Positions 20,986 through 31,359 of a stretch of DNA of 64,000 nt are shown here, piece after piece. A program made the position numbers and the translations under genes. How positions within the stretch are numbered: the stretch's first letter is position 1; each line of letters starts with the position of its first letter. Origin of the DNA: Tricholoma matsutake (taxonomy: Eukaryota; Basidiomycota; Agaricomycetes; Agaricales; Tricholomataceae). The stretch covers positions 3,286,001 through 3,350,000 of the forward strand of contig AP026546.1 of NCBI GenBank assembly GCA_026075535.2, in the 5' to 3' direction. The notes under the pieces were generated by a model. The model saw nothing but the letters and a program-made list of their open reading frames with translations, ran no database searches and was not told where the DNA came from.

Positions 20986-22700
20986 TTAAACTTTCATCAT
21001 CATCACTAGAGTGAAACCCAATGTCAATAATCATGAAAAATAATGATAGCAAATAACATATGGCTGAATGTCAGAGACAGCATCCTCATTGCCATGGGCA
21101 AGGGTGGTGGGTTCAGTGGTGGCAGGTTTGACAACAGCAGATTTAGCAGCTGTAGCAAAGTCAGTATCACTTACACCAGAATCAGACCATGCCTCGATGG
21201 CCAATGGGTCAGCCGGTGGTGAGGGTTTACTATAGAGTAACAACCATAAGTAGATTGAGGACAGCAAAAAAGATATTGATGGACTCTTCAGAAGTGAGAC
21301 TGAAGATGGAAGAAGCTCTGTTTTTACCCTTCATATGCTGAATTTTGGAAATAACCCTAATAAAGGCAGGTCCAGACCATGCTCGTCCCGACAAATAATG
21401 AAGGAACATACCAGGACATTTCAGGAAGTTTGTCATCCATGGATTTGTGTTCCGATCACGTGGATACAAGAGATTCCGCAGGTGTAGGAGCACAATCCAC
21501 AAGAGCCATGGCAGTACCACTAGGCAGATATCAATGATCAGGAAATTAGGGAGTGAACGAAATGAAACTAACACAGGTGCAGCCTTTGCTGCCGCGGATG
21601 AAGCAACAGTGGAAGGCTTCAAGAAATGACGAGAATGTGACCTGTGACAAGTCTGAGCAGATGATTATGAAATAAGATAAAGATACACTTACTTCAAGTC
21701 CTTATCAAATGCCTTTGCTTTTTCCATCTTTACCCTAAGTCGCCTATGGACAAGTAAGATAACTAGATGTGGGACAGAAGCAAGCAACTCACTTTGGGCG
21801 ACCACCAGTATCATTCCTGCAGAGATGAATGAGAAGATGAACATGTTATGATGACAGCAATTGTATAAACTTACATCATGGAGCTGAACTCGATACCTGG
21901 AGATACAGTATCAGCTGCAGACACTGTGAGAGAAAGACAGAGAGCATCAGACACCATGCAAAGGAAGATTCTCAAACAAAGTGAAGACATACATTACAGA
22001 TACAGGTTCGAGTAATCTAAATGCATCAGTTCCTGGAGGGGGGGGTGTCTTTTGCATGCATTTTTTGACAGGGGTCACAGGTGCTTTGAGCACATCACTG
22101 GAAGAAAAATGCTGGTAAGGATCTGAGAGGAACAGTAGGATAAAGTTTAGTATGCATCAGAAGAGTCACTGACAACAATGATATGGCTCTTGCATTTTTT
22201 GGAAGGACTGAGAACAGAAGTGATCAGAGATTGTTAAAGCACATGAGTAACACCAATGAACAACCTAGGAGGATTGTTGGTAGCCAACTGATCGTCTATC
22301 AAGCTACACAAGAATGAACAAAATCACAAGCTGGTTCAACTGAAGGGGGGAAAAAACGGATGCTTCAAGGTCGATTTCAGTCCTATTTTTTTTACAAAAG
22401 AAAAGGAAAACAGTTAGCGTGGAGATGAAAAAATGAAGAAAACTAAATCACATCTCAGATTTTACCAGCAATGTGGTAATCTTTTTGTCAGGTGAACTTA
22501 AAACAGACATAGTCAAGTAGTATATGAAGTGCCGAAATAAAAAAATGCAAAGATTACATACCTGGAGACTTTGGACAAAGGTTTGACTGGCATAGTTTTC
22601 AAGGCAGATAGTTCGAAAAAGTGGATAAAGTGGGTAAGCAAGTTATAAACCCTCCTGCATTGAGGATTTATAACATAGACTCTTCTGCACTCACCACGGA
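20986..22700 (-). pseudogene. Spliced gene of unknown function, probably decayed
   Basis: The minus strand shows several consensus introns: GTATGT at 22561 to an acceptor near 22383, a CTTCCAG acceptor near 22100, GTATGT to CTCACAG near 21.93-21.99 kb, GTAAGT at about 21.87 kb to CTGCAG near 21.82 kb, and GTGAGT to CCATAG at about 21.75-21.79 kb. Joined exons near 22.1-21.8 kb read PVTPVKKCMQKTPPPPG, FRLLEPVS and IEFSSMMNDTGGRPK in one frame, which looks like real protein. A possible ATG is at 22593. Downstream exons contain stops. A hydrophobic 130-codon frame (21622-21230) may be part of it. I do not recognise the family; a nuclear or transposon-linked protein is a guess from the basic, proline-rich text. 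Confidence 0.4.
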
Positions 22701-23141
22701 CACATGGAAAAAAAGGAACAGATGATGTACGGTTGGCAGGACAGCGTGACAGCAGGACAGCGGAGATAATGAAGATTCACAGACAAAAAAATTAGAACCC
22801 AGTGCAGAGCATAATATGAGAGCCCTGAATCAGAGTTTTGGTGGAGCAGCAGACCCGCACCCAACAGAGAACACTACAAAGTAGTGCATCAAAGATGCAG
22901 TTATAGAACAAAGTTTGGATAAGTGCACATTAAACAAGATGGCCAAATGTGGTAATGTGAGCAGTAAAACTAGCAAGGTTGTAGTTAGCACAAAATTTCA
23001 GGAAGCAATGAATCAAGCATGTACCTGGTAAACAAAGAACATTCAGTGACATGCCTGCGATGTATGCATGAGCAAAAGGAAGAGCAATGTACAATAAAAT
23101 TAGACAGTCCAAAACGAGCAGAATGATACCCAGATGCTGCA

Positions 23142-23822
23142 TGTCAAGAACCATTCCTCGCCTGATCGGAACCCGCATTCCGTCCGACTCTTTTCCGCAT
23201 GTCTAACCCAGCATTTGCCTACTCCTTCCGATTTCATTCCCGGCCACCTTGCACTGCCCACACTGCTGTGCACCAGGCCGCCTTCCCAAGGCTGCCGTCT
23301 CTATTGCAAATTCGACTACGGATTCCTGTGCAGCGCCCGCTAGATAATTTATCTACGCAGTTGAGACACTGCTGCAATCTTCGTTCATGATTCTGCATTA
23401 TTCCGGACTACAGTATTTAAACTTAGTTAGTTTCGCCTTGTATTCCTCAGTTCATATATTGACATAGACTCGACTTTAATCTGCCAATCCAAACCTCCTT
23501 CTACTCCAACCTCAGTACTCTAAGAGTCTGAACTCCATTCGACTCAACCTCCAGTCTCCCTCTGAAGTTCTAACCTCATCTGAACTTAACCTAAGTCCCT
23601 CCGTACTCCTTCCCACGTTTACCCGCACTTTCCCATTCCTACCTCCAAACCTCCAACTTGAAATTAGGACACCAGACGAGGTGAAGGGCGCAGCTTCTTA
23701 CAAGCTGAAGCCAAGTCCTTTCCATTTCCTCCCGCCGAATCTGCAACGACCCGACAACCTTCCATAAATAACACCCGCAGTGTCCGATCGGATTCTGACA
23801 AACCTTGTAGGATCAGTTCTTA
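23142..23822 (+). repeat. Solo LTR (family shared with 51256-51961)
   Basis: About 681 bp beginning TGTCAAGAACC and ending CAGTTCTTA, an imperfect inverted terminal repeat. ATGCTGCA flanks both sides (23134-23141 and 23823-23830). A close copy lies at 51256-51961. No coding is present, so it is read as a solo LTR, orientation taken from TG...CA. The 8-bp flank match is longer than the usual 5 bp, so a TIR element is not excluded. Internal TATTTAAACTTAG near 23414 could be a TATA region. Confidence 0.6.
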
Positions 23823-23954
23823 ATGCTGCAATTTGCCATGGCAAAAACTAGGAACAACAAAGCAAGTTCCTGGACAGGCATATGAGTCAGCACGCAATCA
23901 CCCGCGTATATGACTCCCTCGATGCACACAAGCACATAACATCCCTGACCAAAA

Positions 23955-24990
23955 ATGCTCGACAAAAATTATGACAAGGCAGGCGCATGTAAGTCCAATA
24001 TTGCAAATTCATTACAATGCTAACGATCATACACAGGCAGTGCATTGGAAGCAAGCACAGTTCAGAATCACAGCGCAGAGAATGATGATAGGCTAGCTGA
24101 TCTGTTGAAGGTGAGAGTCACATTGAACACAATACATCATGGACTTACATGCAGACTATTTACCAGACCACTGATGCGCTTTTGGACAAGTTCATGATCA
24201 AAGAAATGGACAACCTGAAGAGTTGGCATTTCTTGAAGCGGCACGCCGCACGATGACAACGACCTTGTAATGGAGGAAGCTGTTTTTAGTGTGCAGGGTA
24301 TCATCATGTCAAAAGACTTACCACCAATTTATGACAAACCAAGGTGCACAACAGTGATGTGGGTTGCGAGAGGTTCACTAACCACAATATCATACAGGAT
24401 ACCTGTGCATCGCTTCAAGTATCTTCGACAGAATGTTGTGTTGACAGGGCTCAGATCTGCAACATTTTCAAGTGCTTTAGATGCTGCACAGGCGATATAC
24501 AGATATTTTGATCAACAATTTCCCAAAGGTCTACTAGATAGTTGGTCTTCTGTGCAGTCGGGCAGTTCAGGCATCGACAGTATGGACCTATCTAACCATT
24601 TCTTGACACTGTTGAAAGACACGAGGGGCTTGGAAAGCATACCATTCCACAAAGGCTTCGATCTGCATAGCATCCTATGTGAGCTGGCAAAAGATGACCA
24701 CATTCATACCGAGGATAATTATGTTGAATACTTTTCAATGCGCAAGGACAGGCTACAGCGCTGGACACAGACAGTCAGTGATCTATGCACACCAAGGATC
24801 AATTAGAAAACTCATGTTGTTTTGGATACACCGGATTCCAGGCTTGTGAACCGCAAATATTCTGAGTAGGCGATATTGTCCAGGCACAGCTGTTGTTTGT
24901 TGTCATTCCTGTGAAGGGAGGACGTCGAAAGATGCTTACAACCTTACGATCCCTTGCACTGCTGGATGTAGTGTTCACTAACAACTTGGT
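23955..24990 (+). pseudogene. Spliced gene of unknown function, probably TE-associated
   Basis: Exons 23955-23988, 24037-24110 and 24155 onward join cleanly across introns of 48 and 44 nt (GTAAGT...ACACAG and GTGAGA...TGCAG) from ATG 23955. The frame closes near 24258, and a one-base shift leads into the 178-codon frame 24270-24806, followed after another shift by GDIVQAQLLFVVIPVKGG (about 24860-24920) and KMLTTLRSLALLDVVFTN up to the hAT MITE. The text (YRIPVHRFKYLRQNVVLTGL, SATFSSALDAAQAIY) resembles hypothetical proteins I recall from agaricomycete repeat regions. No catalytic motif is seen. With two shifts and a stop it is probably not functional. Confidence 0.45.
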
Positions 24991-24995
24991 ATGTA

Positions 24996-25307
24996 TAGGG
25001 AACTGCATGGGTTATACCCGCGGGTTTCCCACGCTTTTATTTCCTAATTTATTCAATGAGTTTTGCATGAAAAATCATGAAAAAAAGATTTTCTGAAAGC
25101 TTTTTGTTGGCTCTTTGTGATGTAACACATAAAACAATATTTGGGTGACATCTGTCATGTGACAAGGTCAAAAATAAATTATTTTGTCCCTTGTATCACA
25201 AGCATCCATTGAATAGCTATCAGAAAATCATTTTTTCATAAGTTTTCATGCAAAACTCATTGAATAAATTAGGAAATAAAAGCATGGGAAACCTGTGCAG
25301 TTCCCTA
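24996..25307. mobile_element. 312-bp hAT-like MITE
   Basis: Starts TAGGGAACTGC and ends GCAGTTCCCTA, with about 100 bp of inverted similarity at each end (the words GCTTTTATTTCCTAATTT and AATGAGTTTTGCATGAAAA occur in both). GGTATGTA is duplicated at 24988-24995 and 25308-25315. A TAGGG terminus and an 8-bp duplication are hAT traits. No coding. It sits at the 3' edge of the 23955-24990 gene. Confidence 0.85.
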
Positions 25308-26185
25308 GGTATGTACACTTGAGGAATCCTTAATCCAGCATTGCTAACATTGATATCTGGTAAGATCACCAATCCAACAACAGTCAATATGCCCTCTGTG
25401 TTGCCAAGATTGAAGTGAAAGATTGGATGACATAGAAGCAACCTGCAATGGGGAAAAAAGGAATGAGAAGCGTGACAGAATGGCAGTTGACGAAGCTATG
25501 TAGATCGAATGAAACAACAAGTAGTCAGTAAACAGATTTCTGGGTGCACAATATAGAGCTTGTACACGTAGTGAGCGCGATCGAGCACAAGGTGACAACA
25601 ATGTGGCCATGTAACCACTACAATCATAATTTCACATGTTTGTCAAAATCAACAGTAACCACTCGGCACTTGGCCCCATTGTCAAGACACAATCATTGGC
25701 TTGCAACATGGCCAAAATCATGGAATTTGAGGCACTATCCTGTTGATTATTGGGCTGGGTCAGGCTTGTGGCATTTGGGAGTACTCGGACGTGGCTGCGT
25801 GCATCAGCAGCCGGTCAGCGTAATAGTTGTATGTGAATCAGTCTGATTTTGGGTAGCACCACTTGTCACTAGTTACACAACACCCATTTGATAGTATGAA
25901 CTGAAAGCATTACAGGTGAAGACGTAGATTGATGAACAGTACTGGAAGCCCTCAGCGCAGTGACATCAGGTACTTAAAAGATGAAGTTGCCGGGTATGAT
26001 GTCACTTAGTGCTCATCAATCGGCAAACACTGCAATGATAGAGGTAGTTCCCACACTAGCTCAACTCACCCAAGAAAAAAACACGTGCATTAGTCGGTCG
26101 GCAAACACCACAATGATAGATTTGTTCCCACAGTAGCTCAACTCGAGATAAATAACCTCATTCTCAATACTGAGAACTCAGAACA
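25308..26185. other. Unassigned non-coding stretch with a direct repeat
   Basis: No gene supported. A word of about 48 bp (TCGGCAAACACTGCAATGAT and on to GCTCAACTC) occurs at 26020-26067 and again at 26098-26145, 79 bp apart, with a few substitutions. Confidence 0.5.
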
Positions 26186-26189
26186 GCTC

Positions 26190-27330
26190 ATTTACAAGAG
26201 ACAGACAAAGATGACAAAGCATTGGCAGTCATGAATAGGTAGGTGAACAGTGGGAGATGGAGGTGGGAACAATCATCCATGTGGAAAGGTTGTTTTGCAT
26301 ACTAGTCATGAGCCTCAACGTCAAAATTAATTGCTGTAATAGGATTGTAGGAGTTGCACAAAATATATCCATCACCATGCTTTGATAACCTTGCAGCTCA
26401 GTTGTTCAGTGTGGATAGATAAGAATAACACCTGCTTCCCAGGCACTGAACACACAGATCCATTCTGCTTCAGTATGAACAGGGCATTTTGCAGAGAGAT
26501 GGTTTTTCTTCACAATTGTGAACCCTGCTGTGAAATCTTCTGCTTCATCATTGGGATCATAACCTTGCTCCATGGAAGCAAAGAATTTTGTGAAGTCAAC
26601 AAATTCTTTGAGGAGGATCTTCTTCCAAATTGAATGGGGGAGTGAATCGATAAGGGGTGAGAGCTGAGTGTTGGTAATGGTGGAGTCATGAAAAGTTTCA
26701 TTCTTGAACAAACCCCTAATTTCCCTGGTCTTCTTCAAGTACGGTTTGTCCTTTGTAGGACCAGCAATGCTAGCAAGATGGGGTGCAACAACAGATGGAG
26801 AATTGTTGGCAGGGGATCCTCCAAGCAGAGCAATCAAGGTGTTGGCTAGATTGGTGGTGGAGGGAGTCATGGTGGGGACAGTATGAGTTGTGATATTTCA
26901 CAATTGTGTGATCTTTGCTTGAAGAGTTGCCCATGCTAGTTCATCTGCAATTTTGTCAGGAGAGCAGTTTTGAGGAGTATGATAGCCTCTTGACATTGTT
27001 GAAGAAGTGCCTCATGTCTCACCCAAAAATCCAGTAAATCCAATTCCTCAGGAGTAGGTTGACAATGAATAGGAGCTGGAGATGTCTGGTGGGAAATAGG
27101 AGGGTGGCAGTCACAATGTCCTTGCTGCTCCACCCATTGGATCATCTGCTCAATGTAGTTCCTTGCTGCCTCAGGAGTTATCCCAGTCTCTTGAAGGCAT
27201 ACATAGAAATGATCTTGAGAGATTTCCCCTCTTGCTACTTGGTCAACAAGGAAGTCACATTTTTCTGTGACTACTCAGACAGCTTCTCAAAAGGCTTTAG
27301 CTTGTTTGGCTCATGTGAGAGGGTCTGGCT
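26190..27330 (-). pseudogene. Gag-like retroelement gene remnant
   Basis: On the minus strand, text from about 27250 reads DQVARGEISQDHFYV and EAARNYIEQMIQWVEQQGHC, then TPEELDLLDFWVRHEALL, and in 26870-26406 the 154-codon frame with LPHSIWKKILLKEFVDF, FASMEQGYDPNDEAEDF and EWICVFSAWEAGVILIYPH. After a TGA at 26406 the reading goes on with AINFDVEAHD and YAKQPFHMDD (about 26330-26260). I recall this combination as a gag-like ORF upstream of reverse transcriptase in some agaricomycete retroelements, possibly DIRS-like, but no RT or recombinase is present here. An orphan fragment with several frame breaks. Confidence 0.5.
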
Positions 27331-27874
27331 CAGGCATCATGGTTTGATGAGATAGAAGATGGTGAGGGCTTGAATAAGCTAAAAGCCACAAAAAAACTAT
27401 GGCAAAGATGATGAAGTGAGGAAGCAGGAGAGCTAAGTGAAACTGTCTTACAATACTGGGACTTTCCTCATCACAGCATCTGCTAAACTATAGCACTATG
27501 TGAAGACAGTATGCTGAACAAGTTCACATTGAATGCAGGCACAGCCTGGGAGTTGGCGAGGCCATGAGAAAGTTCTTGCTTAGCACAGAGGCCTCCAAGG
27601 TAAGCATACACACTATGCTCACATAAGCATAGGTCCAAGGATGTGTGGGACAGCTCAATACATTTACTTTCCACCTCATTTACACAGACTTATTTTTTTT
27701 TTTTGGGTCAAAAATTTATAACATGGCACCCGAATGCAGTCTGCAGCAGAGACATACAAACAAAGTACACTCCTCCTGGCCCAAGTCCTCCCTCCAGCTA
27801 ATCTTTGCACCAGCCAGCCTGATAACTGCGCAGACTACTATGGAGGCCCCTTTTAAAGAGTAAGTGGATTTGCC
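27331..27874. other. Unassigned non-coding stretch before Gypsy-1
   Basis: No coding frame with recognisable content. It continues across Gypsy-1 to 33931, as shown by the ATTGG duplication. Confidence 0.4.
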
Positions 27875-27879
27875 ATTGG
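27875..27879. repeat. Target-site duplication, left copy (Gypsy-1)
   Basis: ATTGG before the 5' LTR and again at 33926-33930 after the 3' LTR. Confidence 0.9.
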
Positions 27880-28305
27880 TGTAAGGGGACTAGGGAGGTG
27901 CCCTGTGTGTTTTTCCTATTTTTTATGTTTGTCCTATATTTTTCCCCACCTCATTTCCTTCTATTCTTCATTTTCTATGATTTTTCCGGATTTTATTACT
28001 AATTTTCCCTTGCTATCATGTTTGTACATGTTGACACTTTTATATTTAGAGGCAGAGTACCCCTTCCGACACATACCCCTTGGTATGATGTCATTCAGCG
28101 GCCTTGATCCGCCTATCTCCGCCTTTTTCTATTTTTAGGTTATATTTGATTTTTGTCATCTTCACATATACTGGGCATCAGCAAGGGGATCCTTAGAGTT
28201 TTCTCTTCGGATTTCCCTTTGCTAGGTGCGCCCCCAATCCCTGTATTATGTAGCATAATTTTAACTTCGGATTTCCCTTTGCTAGAGGCTGAGGTTGCCC
28301 TTATA
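27880..28305 (+). repeat. 5' LTR of Gypsy-1
   Basis: 426 bp, TGTAAGGGG to CCCTTATA. Contains a TATA-like CATATA (28165-28170) and, 25-30 bp on, AGAGTTTTCT (28195-28204), the presumed start of the transcript. Confidence 0.95.
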
Positions 28306-28307
28306 GT

Positions 28308-28317
28308 AGAAAACTCT
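28308..28317 (+). other. Self-priming binding site of Gypsy-1
   Basis: AGAAAACTCT, two bases after the LTR, is the exact complement of AGAGTTTTCT inside the LTR at the place where the mRNA should begin. In S. pombe Tf1 the 5' end of the mRNA folds back onto the PBS to prime minus-strand synthesis. The same pair is found in Gypsy-2 with the same spacing. Confidence 0.75.
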
Positions 28318-28471
28318 CCCCTAAGGCCCGAAAATCGCGAATGCGCTGCCCAAAATAGGCAGGTACGGACTGGATGACGCTTCCCAAAGCTCCACAGAGT
28401 CCCTACACACCGTTCCAGATACTCTCGCCTTTATTACGCCGCCATTTTCGCCAAACGCGCTCCCTAGCGAC

Positions 28472-29590
28472 ATGGACGCATCAGAACACTTCGACGTGCT
28501 TGAAAGCGACGTTTCCGGAATGCGCGCGCAAATCGACTCGCTTAAATCTACGATTGAAAACTTCGTTAGGACCCTCCAGGCTAACCCTACGACTAATAGT
28601 TCCCCCTTCACGACTCCAAGCGCACCCAACAACGACGTTTTGCCAAACGCGTCCACTAAGGAACGTGCCCAGATCAAACTGTCCCCCCCCGCCGAATTTA
28701 ATGGTGCACGTGCGCAGGGACGTGCATTCCTTAATTCCTGTGAGTTATACATTAGTCTCCAGTCGCATCAATTCGTCGATGAGGCTGCAAAAATTTATTG
28801 GGCCTTCACATACATGAAATCTGAACGCGCCTATCTCTATGTGGACCGTATCCTACGTCAAACTAAAGAACTCAGTTCTCTACCTTTCTCCACTTGGGGT
28901 GACTTTCAAGCTGAGTTCATACGCCACTTCTGCCCCCTCAATGAATGCCACCGAGCAGTGACACGACTTGAGTCATCCACTTACCACCAGGGACGTCGAT
29001 CCGTGGACGACTATATCGATAAGTTCAAGGATTTGGTGGACATGGCAGGATATGGGAGTGGGTTACCAGTGGTGGTGAAGTTCCAATGGGGGCTCCACCG
29101 AGAAATTCAGGACCAGATTGCACAGATGTTGGAAGGGCGCCCAGCAGACGATGATATCCTTGCTTGGTATGAAGCTGCTTCACTCTGTGACGAGAACCGA
29201 CTCACAAATGCAGCGTTTAATGCTGCATTCCGTGCTCCAACTACCACTCATACACCCCACACCTTCAATCGAAGCCTTCCCTGCCCTAACCCCATTCCTG
29301 CTCGTCAAACTCCCACACCAGCCGTCAATGTCCCAGTACCAATGGATGTTGATGCAGCCTGCAGCCATGCACGTAAGTTGGATCTCTGCTACCGTTGTGG
29401 GGAACCTGGACACAGGGCTGGAGCGTGTCCCCATCGTCAGGATATCCGCATGCTCACCCCCGAGGGACGAGACGAACTCCTGCAAGATTTGTTGGCGCTT
29501 GTAGATGTTGAGGAAGCAAAGGATCAAGTTGCAGAGGAGATTAAGTTGGAAGTTGTAGAGGAGCAGGATTTTCCTATTCGCAGCGAGTGA
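28472..29590 (+). CDS. Gypsy-1 Gag
   Basis: An intact 372-codon frame from ATG 28472. The middle is a capsid-type retrotransposon gag domain (FNGARAQGRAFLNSC, WGDFQAEFIRHF, SVDDYIDKFKDL, VKFQWGLHREIQDQI), and a CCHC knuckle CYRCGEPGHRAGAC begins at residue 306 for RNA binding. An acidic tail follows. The TGA overlaps the start of the pol frame, which is in another register. Gag would form cytoplasmic virus-like particles that package element RNA. It is the only major frame of this element without a break. Confidence 0.9.
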   Translation: MDASEHFDVLESDVSGMRAQIDSLKSTIENFVRTLQANPTTNSSPFTTPSAPNNDVLPNASTKERAQIKLSPPAEFNGARAQGRAFLNSCELYISLQSHQFVDEAAKIYWAFTYMKSERAYLYVDRILRQTKELSSLPFSTWGDFQAEFIRHFCPLNECHRAVTRLESSTYHQGRRSVDDYIDKFKDLVDMAGYGSGLPVVVKFQWGLHREIQDQIAQMLEGRPADDDILAWYEAASLCDENRLTNAAFNAAFRAPTTTHTPHTFNRSLPCPNPIPARQTPTPAVNVPVPMDVDAACSHARKLDLCYRCGEPGHRAGACPHRQDIRMLTPEGRDELLQDLLALVDVEEAKDQVAEEIKLEVVEEQDFPIRSE

Positions 29591-31359
29591 ATCGTACGCC
29601 CTCACTGCCTGTCCATAACCGCTTTGAAGTCTTGTCAGTTGAACCCCCGGAGAATGAATCCATTTCTATGACTGCTCCCCTCTCTGACCCTTCGAAGTTG
29701 GCTAAAGATGTACCTGCTCTCCCCATCTCTCCTTCTACTCCACGTCCCAAAATTAAATCATGGGAGCATAAACTACCACACAAGTATATTGTGGCATCCA
29801 CTCCCTCTGCACATTCCTTAAACCTAGCCATCGAACTGCAGACGACCAACACTGGACAGATACTTGGTGTCTCTACGCTCCTGGACTCTGGTGTGACTGG
29901 TCTCTTCATCGATTCCCATCTGGTACAACAACATCATCTAAATACTCGCTCACTCTCACATCCGATACCTGTATATAATGTGGATGGATCCCCAAACGAA
30001 GCTGGTGCCATCCGAGAGGTTGCAGACCTGGTTCTCCGTTACAAAGATCATAGTGAGCGTGCCCTTTTTGCTGTCACTCAATTAGGAAAGCAAAAGGTGA
30101 TTTTGGGATATCCATGGCTTCGAGACCATAACCCAGAGGTCGACTGGCGCACCGGGGAGGTTACCATGAGCCGATGTCCATCCCGCTGTCGGACATGTTT
30201 CACGGAAGCCAGGCAAGAACGTCATGGACAGAAGGCGGCAATACGATGAACTCAGAAGTGTCGTGCTGGACCCCTGCCTATACCTGAAGTGAAATTGGAA
30301 GGGGTTCCTGATCTAATGCCGGACTCGGATGATGATGATGAGGACCCAGAGGAAGTGGAGGAGGGTGATCGGATCTTCTACACTGCAATTCGCTCATTGC
30401 ATGAGGTGTGTGCCACATCGAACATATCCCAATGCCTCGCTGAGGCCTTCCACAAAAACAACGCTGCTAAATCCTCTACTAACTCCTTACTCCCTCATCT
30501 CCATGAGTTTGAAGACCTGTTCTCCAAGGAGTCATTCAACTCTCTTCCTGTGCGTAAGCCATGGGATCACGCGATCGAACTCACCCCCGGTGCAACCCCT
30601 TCATCCTGCAAGGTCTATCCTCTCTCTCCGGAAGAACAACGGCAGCTTGACCAGTTCATCGATGAGCACCTGGCCTCTGGACGTATTCAACCATTGAAGT
30701 CACCCATGGCCTCTCCCTTTTTCTTTGTCAAGAAGAAGGATGGCTCACTTCGACCGGTTCAAGACTACAGAAGGCTCAACAACATCACGGTCAAAAATCG
30801 CTACCCACTACCCCTCATCTCTGAACTCGTAAACCAGCTCCGTGGAGCCCGATACTTCACCAAGCTTGATGTCCGTTGGGGCTATAATAATGTGAGGATA
30901 AAGGAGGGAGATGAGTGGAAGGCAGCCTTTCGTACCAACCATGGTCTTTTTGAACCGCTTGTCATGTTCTTTGGCCTTACTAATAGCCCTGCCACCTTTC
31001 AGACAATGATGAACGACATCTTCCATGACCTCATCCTTGAAGGCGTTGTCTGCATCTATCTCGACGACATCCTCATCTTCACTCGCACGGTTGAAGAGCA
31101 CCGTCGCATCACGCGCCTCGTCCTAGAGCGACTTCGACGGTCCAAACTCTACCTTCGTCAGGACAAATGCGAGTTCGAAAGGACCAAGATCGAGTACCTT
31201 GGCCTGATTATCTCAGAGGGTCAAGTGGAGATGGATCCTATCAAGGTAAACAGGGTCACAGCTTGGCCAACGCCCACAAACAAGAAGGAGGTGCAGTCTT
31301 TCCTGGGCTTCATCAATTTCTATCGGCATTTTATCAAGGATTTCTCACATCATGCATGA
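29587..31359 (+). pseudogene. Gypsy-1 Pol: protease and reverse transcriptase
   Basis: Frame 29587-31359 with one TGA at 30247-30249. Aspartic protease at about residue 97: LLDSGVTGLFID (Ala of DSGA changed to Val). After the stop, CRAGPLPIPE and an acidic linker lead into RT: KKDGSLRPVQDYRRLN, LDVRWGYNNVRI, FFGLTNSPATFQ and the catalytic YLDD in VVCIYLDDILIF (about 31046-31070). The frame closes at the TGA at 31357 after HFIKDFSHHA, where relatives continue with Arg or Lys then PL. Both TGA codons fit CGA origins. A frameshift just beyond moves the rest to another frame. Confidence 0.9.
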
